From NCBI RefSeq assembly GCF_900113275.1, contig NZ_FOOU01000008.1, positions 1-64,000 of the forward strand: a DNA stretch of 64,000 nucleotides, in the 5' to 3' direction. The position numbers and the translations under genes are program-made. Below the pieces are notes generated by a model. It worked only from the letters and a program-made list of their open reading frames with translations, was not told the DNA's origin and did not search any database. The DNA is from Neptunomonas qingdaonensis (GTDB lineage Bacteria > Pseudomonadota > Gammaproteobacteria > Pseudomonadales > Balneatricaceae). Of this stretch, positions 23,420-32,890 are shown in pieces (positions within the stretch are counted from its first letter, which is position 1; every line of letters starts with the position of its first letter).

Positions 23420-23669
23420 TCGTAAATCAGTGACTGCAAAAAAGCTGTCTAGATGTCTGAAAAGGGTTCAGCTGTCTATCTTGAGGGTAACTGTCTATGA
23501 CTCCTATCGATAAATCTGGCACCCTCCTGCCCAAAGATTTGACCTGAATGACACAAGAATTCCCTGCGGAGTAGCAGCTGACATATGAATCAACATCTGT
23601 TTTTTTTAGGTTAGAACGGCATCAATTTATGTGCTCAATACATTTCAGATGGTTTTAACCATCGCCTGT

Positions 23670-24428
23670 CTATTTAGTAAAACGTAGTGTTAATTGCAAA
23701 GGGTAGTGATCCGATGAGCGGATGTTTGTTAGTACTTTGGCATTTAATATGTCAAACCCTTTACAGTAAATATGGTCAAGGTGTTGAAATAAATGAGCCA
23801 TTTTAGGTTTGCGAACCAAGTCGACTTCAATTAACGAAAATGACAACGCAAACTCATGAAAGTATCTCAGCCTTTTCCAGTTCCATGTATTGAAATCGCC
23901 AGCCAAAATCACTGGTCCTACATGGTGTTCAAGCACTTCGGAAACTGTATCTAAGTGCGCTTTAAATTTAATGAAAGAAACGAAGTTGATCATGTGGGCA
24001 TTTATTACGAGTAAAGAATCATTCCGTCTGTTTAAGGGATAAATAGTAGTAAGTAGCATTTTCTTTGTTTTTGAGAGCGGCTCACTATGCAACGAAGCCA
24101 TAACAACTTTAGTTTTGGCAGCCACTGTTGATCCGGTTTTAATGCCTGTTTCGAAGTTGGTGCGAAGATCCCGAAAACTGCGAGCCATAATCCACTGATA
24201 CTTTGATGATTTTTCAAAATGAGCGTCGAACGGTGAATTTACAATGGTCTCTTGTAAAAGAATCAGATCCTTATCATGACACAGCCTTATAAAATCCTCC
24301 TGCCACCCCTTTTTTTTGCACTTATAAACATTCCATATAAGTACATCTATTTCTGGCCCCATCGCAGGCTCAGATGCACTGCCCATGATTTTTAATTTTT
24401 CAATTGGGTTAAAACGGCTTTTTATCAT
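23670..24428 (-). CDS. Endonuclease/exonuclease/phosphatase family protein
   Basis: The 252-aa product has the EEP fold motifs: VLIWNVYKCKKKGW near the start, LILLQET with the metal-binding Glu, AGDFNTWN with the catalytic Asp and Asn, and SSDHYPL with the Asp/His pair near the end. Family members cleave nucleic acid or phospholipid/inositol phosphates using a divalent metal. There is no signal peptide. It is 64 bases downstream of a cardiolipin synthase gene on the same strand; this pairing is common in proteobacteria and suggests a membrane-lipid related role. Confidence 0.85.
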   Translation of the reverse strand: MIKSRFNPIEKLKIMGSASEPAMGPEIDVLIWNVYKCKKKGWQEDFIRLCHDKDLILLQETIVNSPFDAHFEKSSKYQWIMARSFRDLRTNFETGIKTGSTVAAKTKVVMASLHSEPLSKTKKMLLTTIYPLNRRNDSLLVINAHMINFVSFIKFKAHLDTVSEVLEHHVGPVILAGDFNTWNWKRLRYFHEFALSFSLIEVDLVRKPKMAHLFQHLDHIYCKGFDILNAKVLTNIRSSDHYPLQLTLRFTK

Positions 24429-24492
24429 TAAGCAAGTATCCTAATAAAACGTTAGCCTGACCCAAAAGGGATCATAAAATGTAGTAAAGCGG

Positions 24493-25941
24493 TTAGAGGT
24501 ACGGTGTAAATAATCGTGAGAAATTGTTTCTTATTTTTTTGTAAGTAGGTAATCCCTCAATGTCACTTTTAACAACAAGGACGGCGTTTTTCTTTTTTGA
24601 CGTAAAGAATTTGGTTAATTCAGTGTTGAGTGTCGAATTATAACATTCAAGATTTATTTCAAAATTGAGTTCTAAACTTCTGGCATCCCAGTTTGTGGAC
24701 CCGATAAACGACCAAATATCATCAATAAGCGCAATTTTACTGTGATCAAAAGGTCTTTGATTTCGATAAACGCGTATGCCATGTGCCATTATTCTCGGAA
24801 TGTTCGCATCTATTGCCCAGTCAAAGAACGGAATATTACTACGTTTGGGTATGATGATCTCTATTGAGACACCCCGTAAAGCCGCACCTTGGAGCGCGGT
24901 CATTAAGGTCCTATCCGGAATGAAATAGGGTGTCATAATTCTTACGGTTTTTTGTGCGCAGGCTAACGCATTGATCAACGTCCAGCGGATTTTATCGTAG
25001 TGTTGATCGGGTCCGTCCTGGATTACCCTGGCAATAACAGCGGCGGGTACTGTCACATTTTTTGTTTCAGGTACATAGCGAGGGAAATCAATATTTTCCC
25101 GAGTGGCATAAAACCAGTCTTCTATAAATACCTGACTGATTTGATCGATTACCGGGCCGGTCACCGCAAAGTGAATATCATCAATGGGGTGCAAGGATGA
25201 TTCGACTAAATTATTTTGGCTGATATTTATGCCACCCATATAAGCGACTTCGCCATCGACGCAGAGTATTTTTCTGTGGTTCCTTAAATTGATAAAACGA
25301 ATACTCGAAAACGAAATCGTCGGTAGAAAGCGTGCCGTTTTTACCCCCAATTTTTTTAAGACTCTATCCGATTTTCGCCAACTATAGCCGACACCAACGC
25401 CGTCGAATAAAACTTGAACTGTTACTCCGCGCCGATGCGCCTGAGCTAAAGCGTCAATGAATTGTTGCCCAAGGGAGTCGCAGTCGAAAATATAACTAGA
25501 TAAAATAATATGGCGTTTGGCGCAATGGATAGCGTTAATCATCGCCGGGTAAGCTTCTTCACCATTGACGAGAGACGTCACCGTGTTACCCGCTAAATAA
25601 CTAAATGGGTGAATCGAAAGCCCCGCTACAATCGCTGAATGCCAATTTTTTGGGAGGAGCTGTTGATCAAAACTATTATCCGTGTGGCTTTGGTCTGCTT
25701 TGTGCGCGTGTGGCAGAAGCTTTTGCGCTGAACGCTTTATTCGGTTTATCCCGAATAGCCAATAAAATAGACTTCCCAGCATAGGCGATAGGACTACAAG
25801 CCCAATCCAAGCGAGTGATGTGCGTTCATTTTCTTTGTACAGCAGCACATGTATCGCGGTCGGAAAAGATACGCTAACATGCAAGAGTCCTATGATGCTA
25901 ACCCAATGAAAAACGATGTAATCGACCAGTTCCTCGGGCAT
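24493..25941 (-). CDS. cls: Cardiolipin synthase, PLD family
   Basis: The product (482 aa from ATG 25941) has two N-terminal membrane segments and two phospholipase D HKD motifs: NHRKILCVDGEVAYMGG and FDHSKIALIDDIWSFIGS, each followed by a conserved Asn. This is the ClsA layout: it joins two phosphatidylglycerol molecules into cardiolipin and glycerol at the inner membrane. An in-frame TTG 18 bases upstream is less likely. GAGG lies before the ATG. The EEP-family gene follows on the same strand. Confidence 0.92.
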   Translation of the reverse strand: MPEELVDYIVFHWVSIIGLLHVSVSFPTAIHVLLYKENERTSLAWIGLVVLSPMLGSLFYWLFGINRIKRSAQKLLPHAHKADQSHTDNSFDQQLLPKNWHSAIVAGLSIHPFSYLAGNTVTSLVNGEEAYPAMINAIHCAKRHIILSSYIFDCDSLGQQFIDALAQAHRRGVTVQVLFDGVGVGYSWRKSDRVLKKLGVKTARFLPTISFSSIRFINLRNHRKILCVDGEVAYMGGINISQNNLVESSLHPIDDIHFAVTGPVIDQISQVFIEDWFYATRENIDFPRYVPETKNVTVPAAVIARVIQDGPDQHYDKIRWTLINALACAQKTVRIMTPYFIPDRTLMTALQGAALRGVSIEIIIPKRSNIPFFDWAIDANIPRIMAHGIRVYRNQRPFDHSKIALIDDIWSFIGSTNWDARSLELNFEINLECYNSTLNTELTKFFTSKKKNAVLVVKSDIEGLPTYKKIRNNFSRLFTPYL

Positions 25942-26005
25942 TATTAATGGTGACCTCAAGCCTGACTTAATAAATATCTAGGGTACTTTATAATGAAAAA
26001 TAGTC

Positions 26006-26476
26006 GTGTTAATAGATTTTTATAATAAAACTGCAAATTATCTTATTGGTAGCTTAGATGCTAACTTTATATTCTTAAGCATTGCCATAACGACGACAAT
26101 TTCAATCGTTTATTTCATTGTTCTGGGTTGGATCATAACACGCATGGATAAGACGTATTTCCTGCGTCAATATATTGCACAAGCGGATCAGACGAATAAA
26201 AAAATCTTAACATCTCCTCATAAACAGCTGGTGTGGCTGATTGAATGTGCAAAAATATTGCTGGGTGTGTTGTTATTATCAGCGGGCATAGCGATGCTGG
26301 TTTTACCGGGGCAGGGGCTTATCACTATATTGGTGGGGCTTAGCTTGATACCATTTCCCGGTAAACGACGGCTCGAACTATTTTTACTTTCACGCAAGGA
26401 AGTCAGATCTTCCCTAAACTGGATTCGAATTAAGGCCAATAAAGATCCTTTTATTTTCGACAAAAAAAATGAGTAA
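26006..26476 (+). CDS. PGPGW family membrane protein
   Basis: The 156-aa product has three membrane segments (about residues 20-44, 82-98 and 100-115). It carries the family signature GIAMLVLPGQGLITILVGL, a variant of the PGPGW motif of small integral membrane proteins of unknown function. The start is a GTG with no clear ribosome site, so the true start is uncertain. The gene is divergent from cardiolipin synthase, and a membrane role is all that can be said. Confidence 0.7.
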   Translation: MLIDFYNKTANYLIGSLDANFIFLSIAITTTISIVYFIVLGWIITRMDKTYFLRQYIAQADQTNKKILTSPHKQLVWLIECAKILLGVLLLSAGIAMLVLPGQGLITILVGLSLIPFPGKRRLELFLLSRKEVRSSLNWIRIKANKDPFIFDKKNE

Positions 26477-26593
26477 GCGGATTAGAAATCTTGCAAAGTA
26501 TAGGAAGAATAAAAGCTCTATCTTTCAATACCAATCTAGGATCTTTTTTTATGCCCTGTTATTGGTGCTGACAAGTCACGGAATAATTTAGAA

Positions 26594-26811
26594 ATGAACT
26601 CATCCCAGCGCAAGTATAAACGCCATCATTTCCGCCAGAAATCAACCAGCATGCAGTCTGGTTAATATTATCGCTTTAACCTCAGTTATCCAGATGATGA
26701 AGACCTGCTGGCTGCAAGTTGATTCATTGTCAACTTTTCGTCAATATCAACGACAAACAGCACCTGTGGCGCACAGTAGATCAGGATGGATATGTGATAG
26801 TTGTATTGCTA
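26594..26811 (+). pseudogene. IS6-family transposase relic
   Basis: Scattered frames match IS6/IS240-type transposases: KYKRHHF at 26612-26632, YYRFNLSYPDDEDLLAA near 26667-26717 and HLWRTVDQDGYVIVVL at 26761-26808. In-frame stops and frameshifts lie between them, and most of the DDE domain is missing. It is an old inactive fragment within an otherwise empty gap between the PGPGW gene and phaC. Confidence 0.7.
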
Positions 26812-26842
26812 CTTAGGGGTTAGGGGAAACCTCCTAAGAAAA

Positions 26843-26872
26843 GGGCGCCAGTGCTTCTTATACTTGGCGCCC
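26843..26872 (-). terminator. Terminator of the PHA synthase gene
   Basis: On the minus strand GGGCGCCA and TGGCGCCC form a perfect 8-bp stem followed by TTTTCTT, 13 bases after the phaC stop. Confidence 0.88.
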
Positions 26873-26884
26873 TCAGGTTCGCTG

Positions 26885-28612
26885 TTAGTTAATTCGCGTC
26901 TTCACAAAGCTGCCGGGTGCCGGCTCCAGTATCGGGTAGTCTTTATTGCCGACGGCTTTGGGTGCCTCAACTTGCTTGCCAGCGCGCTTTTTCACCCAGG
27001 GAGCCCAGTGGTTCCACCAAGTACCCTGGACGTCTTTGGCGGTTTCCAGCCAGTGATCGTGGCCTTTACCGATTTCACCATTAATCCAGTGGTTGCGGCG
27101 ATTCTTGGAGGCGGGGTTAATGACGCCGGCCACGTGGCCGCTACCACCCAGGACGAACTCGACGTTGGGGATGATATCGGTGGCGGCGAAGGTACTTTTC
27201 CACGGTGCGATGTGGTCGTCAATGCAGGACAGGAAGTAGCAGGGGGCACTGATTTTTCCGAGGTTGATTTTTTCACCACAGATGGTGAGGCAGTCGGGCT
27301 TGATCAGATTGTTCTGCTGGTACATGTTGGTTAGGTAGTAGTTGTACATGTCCGCTGGAAGGCTGGTGGGATCGCTGTTCCAGTAAAGAATGTCGAAGGG
27401 GGCAGGGGATTTGCCCTTAAGGTAGCTGTTGACCACGTTGGACCAGATCAGGTCATTGGAGCGTAGCAAGTTGAACACGTTGGACAGGTTTTTACCGTCC
27501 AGCACGCCGGCAGCGTTGACGTCCCCCAGGATTGTATCCGGGTCGTCTAGGAATACCCCAATTTCACCTGGATCTTCAAAGTCTGTGAGCGTAGTAAGGA
27601 AAGTAGCGGAGCTGATTGTGTTGTCTTTGCGTGCGGCCAGGACTGCCATGGCGCTCGCCGTGATAGTGCCGCCCACACACCAGGCAACACAGTTGACTCG
27701 CTTGCTACCGCTAACCGCTTTGGCAACTTCCAGGGCCTTCAATACGCCGCTTTCTATGTAGTTGTCCCAGGACAGATGGCGCTGCTCCGGGGTGGCGTTA
27801 ACCCAGGATACCAGGAATACAGTATTGCCCTGATCTACGGCGTATTTGACAAAGGAGTTATGAGGCTGCAGATCCAGAATATAAAACTTGTTGATACACG
27901 GCGGAATGATCAGCAGAGGCCGTTCGGCGACGGTGTCCGTAGCCGGGCTGTACTGGATCAGTTGCATGAGTTCGTTTTCGAAAATGACAGAGCCTGGCGT
28001 GGTAGCTATGTTTTCGCCGAGGGTAAAGGCCGTTTCATCGGTCATGCTGATGCGGCCTTTATCCATATCTTTTATTAGGTTCTGCATGCCGTCCATCAGG
28101 CTCTGGCCCTTGGTATCAATGGCTGTCTGGATGGCTTCGGGGTTAGTGGCGATGAAGTTGCTGGGGGCAAGGGCATCAATATACTGCTGGGTGTAAAATT
28201 CCAGCTGCTTTTGTTTCTTCGGATCCAGATTGGCGTTGCTGGCCGTTTGCTGCATCATGTGCGAGGCCATTAAATAGGACTCTTTGATGTAGTTAAAAAC
28301 CGGATTTTCACTCCATTCCTGGGAATTAAAACGGCGGTCTCCCGCGGCAGGCTTGGTGGCTTTCTCAGAAGAAGTGCCGAGTAGTCCCGCCCAGAGTCCC
28401 AACTGGTTTTTCTGGTAGTCACTGATAGCTTTCATCACGTCATCGGGCTTGTGCGGGGTCTTTAACATCTGGCCCCAGGCCTCGTTGAGTTTCACCCAGT
28501 CGTTCTCACCGGAGCTGGCTTTGCCGCCGAACATCTCCATTAATTTTTGGGTTTCTGTGGTCATAGCAGTCAGAAAATCTTGGGTTACCTTATCAAGGTC
28601 TTTATTGTCCAT
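26885..28612 (-). CDS. phaC: Poly(3-hydroxyalkanoate) synthase, class I
   Basis: The 575-aa product has the PhaC N-terminal domain and an alpha/beta hydrolase core: LLIIPPCINKFYILDL near 233-248, the nucleophile in VAWCVGG (C312), acid residues in SCIDDHIAP (465-466) and the general base His in GSGHVAGVINP (H493). It polymerises hydroxyacyl-CoA into PHA granules. The box usually reads G-x-C-x-G; here the first Gly is Ala, a mild variant. Phasin is encoded at 8432, so granule genes are not clustered. It stands alone with its own terminator. Confidence 0.93.
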   Translation of the reverse strand: MDNKDLDKVTQDFLTAMTTETQKLMEMFGGKASSGENDWVKLNEAWGQMLKTPHKPDDVMKAISDYQKNQLGLWAGLLGTSSEKATKPAAGDRRFNSQEWSENPVFNYIKESYLMASHMMQQTASNANLDPKKQKQLEFYTQQYIDALAPSNFIATNPEAIQTAIDTKGQSLMDGMQNLIKDMDKGRISMTDETAFTLGENIATTPGSVIFENELMQLIQYSPATDTVAERPLLIIPPCINKFYILDLQPHNSFVKYAVDQGNTVFLVSWVNATPEQRHLSWDNYIESGVLKALEVAKAVSGSKRVNCVAWCVGGTITASAMAVLAARKDNTISSATFLTTLTDFEDPGEIGVFLDDPDTILGDVNAAGVLDGKNLSNVFNLLRSNDLIWSNVVNSYLKGKSPAPFDILYWNSDPTSLPADMYNYYLTNMYQQNNLIKPDCLTICGEKINLGKISAPCYFLSCIDDHIAPWKSTFAATDIIPNVEFVLGGSGHVAGVINPASKNRRNHWINGEIGKGHDHWLETAKDVQGTWWNHWAPWVKKRAGKQVEAPKAVGNKDYPILEPAPGSFVKTRIN

Positions 28613-28802
28613 GCGCTGATCTCCGATATCGAGTGAAAGAGCGGGCCGGCCAGTAGCTGCGCCAAGTGTACGATATAATATACCAAGCTATCAGATGCTT
28701 TGTAATACGACGTTTTCATCTGGCTTTGGGGCACATCCAAAGCGGTCAGAAATCCCGCTGAAGGGCTTTGTTAAGCAAAACGCCTGGAATTCGATCGTTT
28801 TC

Positions 28803-29513
28803 TTATTCGAACTTGCGCCCTTCGCCAGCTTCCTCATGGGTCACGCCGTCGCGGATGTGGTAGATGCGCTTAAAGGTGGGAATGATCTTTTCGTCATGGG
28901 TGACGACGATGATGGCGGTCTCGAATTTTCTGGCCATGTCGTTAAGGATGCGGATCACCGCCATAGCGCGCTCGGAATCCAGCGGTGCGGTGGGTTCATC
29001 CGCCAGGATCACAGGCGGACGATTGACCAGACCGCGTGCAATCGCGACTCGCTGCTGTTCGCCACCGGAAAGTTGAGAGGGCATGGCGCCGGCCCGGTGT
29101 TGCACATCCAGCGCGGTGAGTAGTTCAAGCGCTTTTGCACGTGCCTCGCCGTTGGGTACGCCAGCCAACATGGGCAGTAGCGCCACATTGTCGGTGACAT
29201 CGAGAAATGGGATTAGGTACGGAGCCTGGAATACGAAACCGATCTTGTCTCGTCTGAGTGCCCTCAGGTCACGAACTTTCCAGCCCTGATCGTAGATTAT
29301 TTCATTACCCAGAATCATGCGGCCCGCTGTGGGGTCGATTACTGCGCCTAAACATTTCAGCAAGGTGCTCTTGCCCGAACCGGAAGGGCCGATGAGTCCG
29401 ACCACTTCGCCAGGCGCCACATGCATGTTGACATCTTTCAAAGCATAGACGGCAGTATCACCTGAGCCATACCTTTTTTTCAGATTCTCAATGCGAATGC
29501 CTTTGCTGTTCAT
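28803..29513 (-). CDS. ABC transporter ATP-binding protein (DevA/MacB type)
   Basis: The product (236 aa from ATG 29513, with GGAGG just before) has Walker A GPSGSGKST, signature LSGGEQQRVAIARG, Walker B VILADEPTAPLD and the His switch VVTHD. It lies one base after the stop of the FtsX-like permease gene, so they are translationally coupled. It powers the exporter made with the adaptor and permease upstream. The substrate is unknown. LPT-type and DevBCA-type systems are the closest known plan. The longer frame upstream overlaps the permease and is unlikely. Confidence 0.9.
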   Translation of the reverse strand: MNSKGIRIENLKKRYGSGDTAVYALKDVNMHVAPGEVVGLIGPSGSGKSTLLKCLGAVIDPTAGRMILGNEIIYDQGWKVRDLRALRRDKIGFVFQAPYLIPFLDVTDNVALLPMLAGVPNGEARAKALELLTALDVQHRAGAMPSQLSGGEQQRVAIARGLVNRPPVILADEPTAPLDSERAMAVIRILNDMARKFETAIIVVTHDEKIIPTFKRIYHIRDGVTHEEAGEGRKFE

Positions 29514-29514
29514 T

Positions 29515-30720
29515 TCAACCTCCAATGGCTTCTGCCGGATCGACTTTAAGTGCAGCACGAATCGCTATGGCGCTAGATAACACACAGATCAGAATGACAA
29601 TGGCGAAGCCGCGGACAGAGTCGAGAGGCTCAAGCAGCACATATTTCGGGAAAATGGGTGCCATAAATAGGGTAGCGGTTATCTTGCCGACGACGAACCC
29701 GATTACGCCAAGTGCAATCGCCTGTTGCACGATCATCGCGGCAATGGTCCGGTTGCGGGTGCCTATCAATTTGAGTACCGCAATCTCACGGATCTTACCC
29801 AGTGTTAACGTGTAAATAATGAAGGCAACAATGGCCGCGCTGACAATTGAGAGAATGACCAGAAACATACCGATCTGTTTTGCCGAGGTAGCAATTAGCT
29901 TGCCCACCAGTATTTGCTCCATCTGGCTTCGGGTATAGACTGTCAGTCGCTTCCAGCGGCGGATTGACTCAGCTACATCCTCCGCGCTATATCCCGTTTC
30001 TATCCGCACCAGGGCAGCGTTGACATATGGGTTGCTGCTTTGTGAAGTGATGACTGCATCGAGTAAGCCCGGGGAGCCAGGACGATTGAAGGCCGGGTTA
30101 GCTTCGGTGCGTCGTCGGCTTTGCCAAATGGCATCATTGTCTTTAAGGAACTGAGCCTCCTGGGCGTCTTTTAGCGGGATGAACACCATAGGATCCCCGC
30201 CAGAAGAAACCATGCGTCGGGTCAGCCCAACTACTTTATAGTGGTTTCGGCGGATGGTGAGGTGATCACCCAGATTGAAGCCAGTGGCGATGTCAGCCAC
30301 TGCCTCGTAGTGACTGCGCGTAATCTGTCGTCCCGCTACAAGGTAAGGCGGCCACCCAGGTGTGGTTGCCTTACCGGGTGCGATACCTACTATCATGGCT
30401 CGCACATCTCTCGCCTCTTTGCGCACCTGCATAGTGAGGTAGGTGACATTAGCGACCGTTGCCACCCCCTGCATGCCGCGGATACTACGCCAGGTATCTT
30501 CGTAGAGACTGGACGGCTCCGCATAGGGACCAAGCGTGTCTTTTTGTACCACCCAGAGATCCGCACGGCTGTTATCCAGCAATACTTTGGCATCGTCAAC
30601 CATGCCTCGGTAAATACCGGCCATAGACAGCGTCACTCCGATCAACAAGCCAAGACCAACGCCAGTAAAGACGAATTTACCCCACGCGTGCATGATGTCA
30701 CGTCCAGCCAGACTGATCAT
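29515..30720 (-). CDS. FtsX-like ABC permease (DevC/MacB type)
   Basis: The 401-aa product has an N-terminal membrane segment (KFVFTGVGLGLLIGVTLSMA), a large periplasmic domain (about residues 45-265) and three C-terminal membrane segments with the FtsX core (IREIAVLKLIGTRNRTIAAM). It is the membrane part of a type VII ABC exporter that passes force to periplasmic partners. It overlaps the adaptor gene by four bases and precedes the ATPase gene by one base. Confidence 0.9.
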   Translation of the reverse strand: MISLAGRDIMHAWGKFVFTGVGLGLLIGVTLSMAGIYRGMVDDAKVLLDNSRADLWVVQKDTLGPYAEPSSLYEDTWRSIRGMQGVATVANVTYLTMQVRKEARDVRAMIVGIAPGKATTPGWPPYLVAGRQITRSHYEAVADIATGFNLGDHLTIRRNHYKVVGLTRRMVSSGGDPMVFIPLKDAQEAQFLKDNDAIWQSRRRTEANPAFNRPGSPGLLDAVITSQSSNPYVNAALVRIETGYSAEDVAESIRRWKRLTVYTRSQMEQILVGKLIATSAKQIGMFLVILSIVSAAIVAFIIYTLTLGKIREIAVLKLIGTRNRTIAAMIVQQAIALGVIGFVVGKITATLFMAPIFPKYVLLEPLDSVRGFAIVILICVLSSAIAIRAALKVDPAEAIGG

Positions 30721-31868
30721 GGTGAAACTCCGGGAATGATGTCAACTACATGGATGCGGCTGTGTAACGTTAGCGCCTTTTCGCTATAGCTTACGACCTT
30801 GTCCCCATCCTTGAGCCCTTCGCGTATCTGCACGTGCCCATCCAGGTCAGAAGCGCCGAGCTTGACCGGGGAGAAACGCAGATCGCCATCGAGGATTTGC
30901 CAGACACCGACGTTGCCTCCTTCACGCTGGATGGCTGCGTTGGGGATTACCGGAGCGGCGGGCAGCGGGGACAAGTCAACTGTGACTTCGGCGAGTTCAC
31001 CCACCGGCGGTAAGTGCTGGGGGACCGCATCAAAGACTACTTTGGCGAGCAACTCTTCGGTCACTGCGTCGGCGATGGGTTCCACCCGAAACACTTTACC
31101 TTGCAACACTTGATCGCTACGCGAACGCAGGGTGATATGAGCCGACAGACCTTCCGCCAGTCCCGATGCATTGATCTGGTCGAAGCGCACATTGATCCAC
31201 AAACTCTTGGGGTCGATCAGTTCCACCACGGCTTGACCCGCGACGACCGTCGTTCCGGGGTCGGCATCGCGTACCGCAACTACACCGTCGGCCGGCGCGA
31301 TCAGGCGCAGGTTGTTTCTTTGCACAACGAGCCCTTCGCGATCAGACTGCGCACGGGCAACATCTTCTCGTGCGGCGGATAATGCGGCCTCTGCAATCTG
31401 CAATTCCTGCCGTTTCGTTGTGACAGTTTCCTCGCTGGTCGAGCGCACCGCGAATAATTTCTCATAGCGGTGTGCCTGACTTTTAGCGTAGGCTTGCCGC
31501 GCTATAGACTCGCGCAAAGCTGCTTGTGCACGTCTGAATGCCGATTCCTGTGAGCGCACCCGATCATCAAGATCGACCGGATCCATCTCGCCAAGTACCT
31601 GTCCGGCTTTGACCAGTTCGCCCACCTGTACTTCCAGATGTTTAACGCGCCCGGCTATTGTTGGGCCGATCTTGTAAGTATAGCGAGCCTCCACCGTACC
31701 TATGCCGAAGAGCGCCGGTGTGACTGGCTGTGATTCTACGCTTACAACTGTCACCGCGACGGGAGCGAGCGGGCCTGATCGCAGGCCGACATAGATGAAG
31801 AGTGCTAACAATGGAATAATAACGACAAGCATCGCCAGGGTGCGGCTTTGCAAACCTAATTTTTTCAT
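30717..31868 (-). CDS. HlyD/RND-type periplasmic adaptor
   Basis: The 383-aa product has an N-terminal membrane anchor (MLVVIIPLLALFIYVGL), a lipoyl-like region, a coiled-coil hairpin (about residues 110-190) and a beta-barrel domain with the conserved VRFDQINA segment. It should bridge the inner-membrane exporter to an outer-membrane channel, but no tolC gene lies in this cluster. It shares its start base with the stop of the TetR gene and overlaps the permease gene. Confidence 0.9.
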   Translation of the reverse strand: MKKLGLQSRTLAMLVVIIPLLALFIYVGLRSGPLAPVAVTVVSVESQPVTPALFGIGTVEARYTYKIGPTIAGRVKHLEVQVGELVKAGQVLGEMDPVDLDDRVRSQESAFRRAQAALRESIARQAYAKSQAHRYEKLFAVRSTSEETVTTKRQELQIAEAALSAAREDVARAQSDREGLVVQRNNLRLIAPADGVVAVRDADPGTTVVAGQAVVELIDPKSLWINVRFDQINASGLAEGLSAHITLRSRSDQVLQGKVFRVEPIADAVTEELLAKVVFDAVPQHLPPVGELAEVTVDLSPLPAAPVIPNAAIQREGGNVGVWQILDGDLRFSPVKLGASDLDGHVQIREGLKDGDKVVSYSEKALTLHSRIHVVDIIPGVSP

Positions 31869-32473
31869 TACGTACTCCTTATGCCACGCCGATAAATGGC
31901 AAAGACGCGCGGCGCATCCCGCTGCATACGTTCCACATCACCTGCCAACATAGATTGCATGACCAAGCCCTGGATCGTGCCAATGAACAGTAGCGCCGCT
32001 GCCTCGTTGTCAAGCGAGGGAAGCAACTCACCGTTGGTTTTGCCTTTTTCGATATGACGATGCAAGCGTTCGCCATAGTGTTGAAGCAGAGTCTGCACCA
32101 TGCGTTTGGCCGGAGTCGGTTCGGCACGCTGGAGTTCACCAAACATCATTCTGGGCACGCCAGGGTGCTCGGCTACGAAGTCGATATGACTCATGAACAT
32201 CGCCTCCATGGCGGCCAGAGGTGACTCAACCCCTTGTGCGGACCGGTCAATTCGGGCCAATAATCGCTCTGCTACCCACTCCATGACCGCTTGCCAAATC
32301 GCTTCCTTGTTCGGGAAGTGCCGAAACAGCGCACCCTGGGTCAAGTTCATGTGTTTAGCGATGGCCGCCGTGGTGATTTCGCTTGGGTTTTTTGAAGCGG
32401 CAAGGGCTACGACAGACTCGACAGTAACGGCACGACGCTCTTCTGCTGGCAGGTTCTTTGAATGGGTAGCCAT
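31868..32473 (-). CDS. TetR/AcrR family repressor
   Basis: The 201-aa product has an N-terminal TetR helix-turn-helix (ITTAAIAKHMNLTQGALFRH) and a helical ligand domain. It is the first gene of the adaptor-permease-ATPase operon and overlaps it, so the whole unit is transcribed from the region above 32473. That region contains a perfect 24-bp palindrome (32486-32509), 12 bases before the start codon, which is almost certainly its own operator. The exporter is therefore inducible and autoregulated. Confidence 0.92.
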   Translation of the reverse strand: MATHSKNLPAEERRAVTVESVVALAASKNPSEITTAAIAKHMNLTQGALFRHFPNKEAIWQAVMEWVAERLLARIDRSAQGVESPLAAMEAMFMSHIDFVAEHPGVPRMMFGELQRAEPTPAKRMVQTLLQHYGERLHRHIEKGKTNGELLPSLDNEAAALLFIGTIQGLVMQSMLAGDVERMQRDAPRVFAIYRRGIRST

Positions 32474-32485
32474 GATCGCTCCTAA

Positions 32486-32509
32486 AAGATAGTAATTAAT
32501 TACTATCTT
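32486..32509. promoter_or_regulatory. TetR operator, perfect 24-bp palindrome
   Basis: Two 12-base halves (AAGATAGTAATT and its exact complement) meet without a spacer directly upstream of the tetR-like gene. Size, symmetry and place fit autoregulation by the TetR-type repressor. Confidence 0.85.
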
Positions 32510-32562
32510 ATTCTGATTAGCGACTAAAGCAAGAAATAAGTTGAAATCCGACGCGTTCGTTA

Positions 32563-32655
32563 ATGTCTGGTGTTTGTATTGAGTTTCCGAGCTTTACTTT
32601 TTCTTTCGAGGCTCAGCCTGAAGGGTTTTACTCTGGCTTTTTGGGCAAAGATGTA
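32563..32655 (+). pseudogene. TnsA-like fragment, second copy
   Basis: The frame reads IEFPSFTFSFEAQPEGFYSG. The segment SFEAQPEGFY is a signature region of TnsA-type endonucleases of Tn7-like elements, where it follows the N-terminal part seen at 8015. The rest of the gene is absent and the frame soon becomes meaningless. I rate it as a short relic of a Tn7-like element; a chance match is possible but the run is long. Confidence 0.45.
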
Positions 32656-32743
32656 ATGATAATATCTTCGAATATTTCTAAAGGAGGTATCCGCCAACCC
32701 TCGAGCGCTATGGATCCGGGTTTCAGTCGCACCGGAGCTGAGT

Positions 32744-32782
32744 AATTAAGTAAACTGTCACCGTAATTCGTCACCGTAATTC
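32744..32782 (+). repeat. Variant REP-like repeat with 13-bp duplication
   Basis: AATTAAGTAAACTGTCACCG is a variant of the dispersed repeat. GTCACCGTAATTC then occurs twice in tandem (32757-32769 and 32770-32782). It lies at the left of the SLC13 permease gene. Confidence 0.75.
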
Positions 32783-32890
32783 TCAGCGTAATCCAGGCTA
32801 TGGTTTTTTCGCGGTTGTATCGGTATTGTGAGTGTAAGCGCTCGTTATGTTGGGCGTCGTCACCTAAAGACGGTTAGAGGGAGCTTGTAT

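Noticed and set aside
26801-28196. Long open frames antisense to the PHA synthase gene
   Set aside because: They are shadows of a GC-rich coding sequence without ribosome sites or protein patterns; the same holds for frames opposite cusA and copA.
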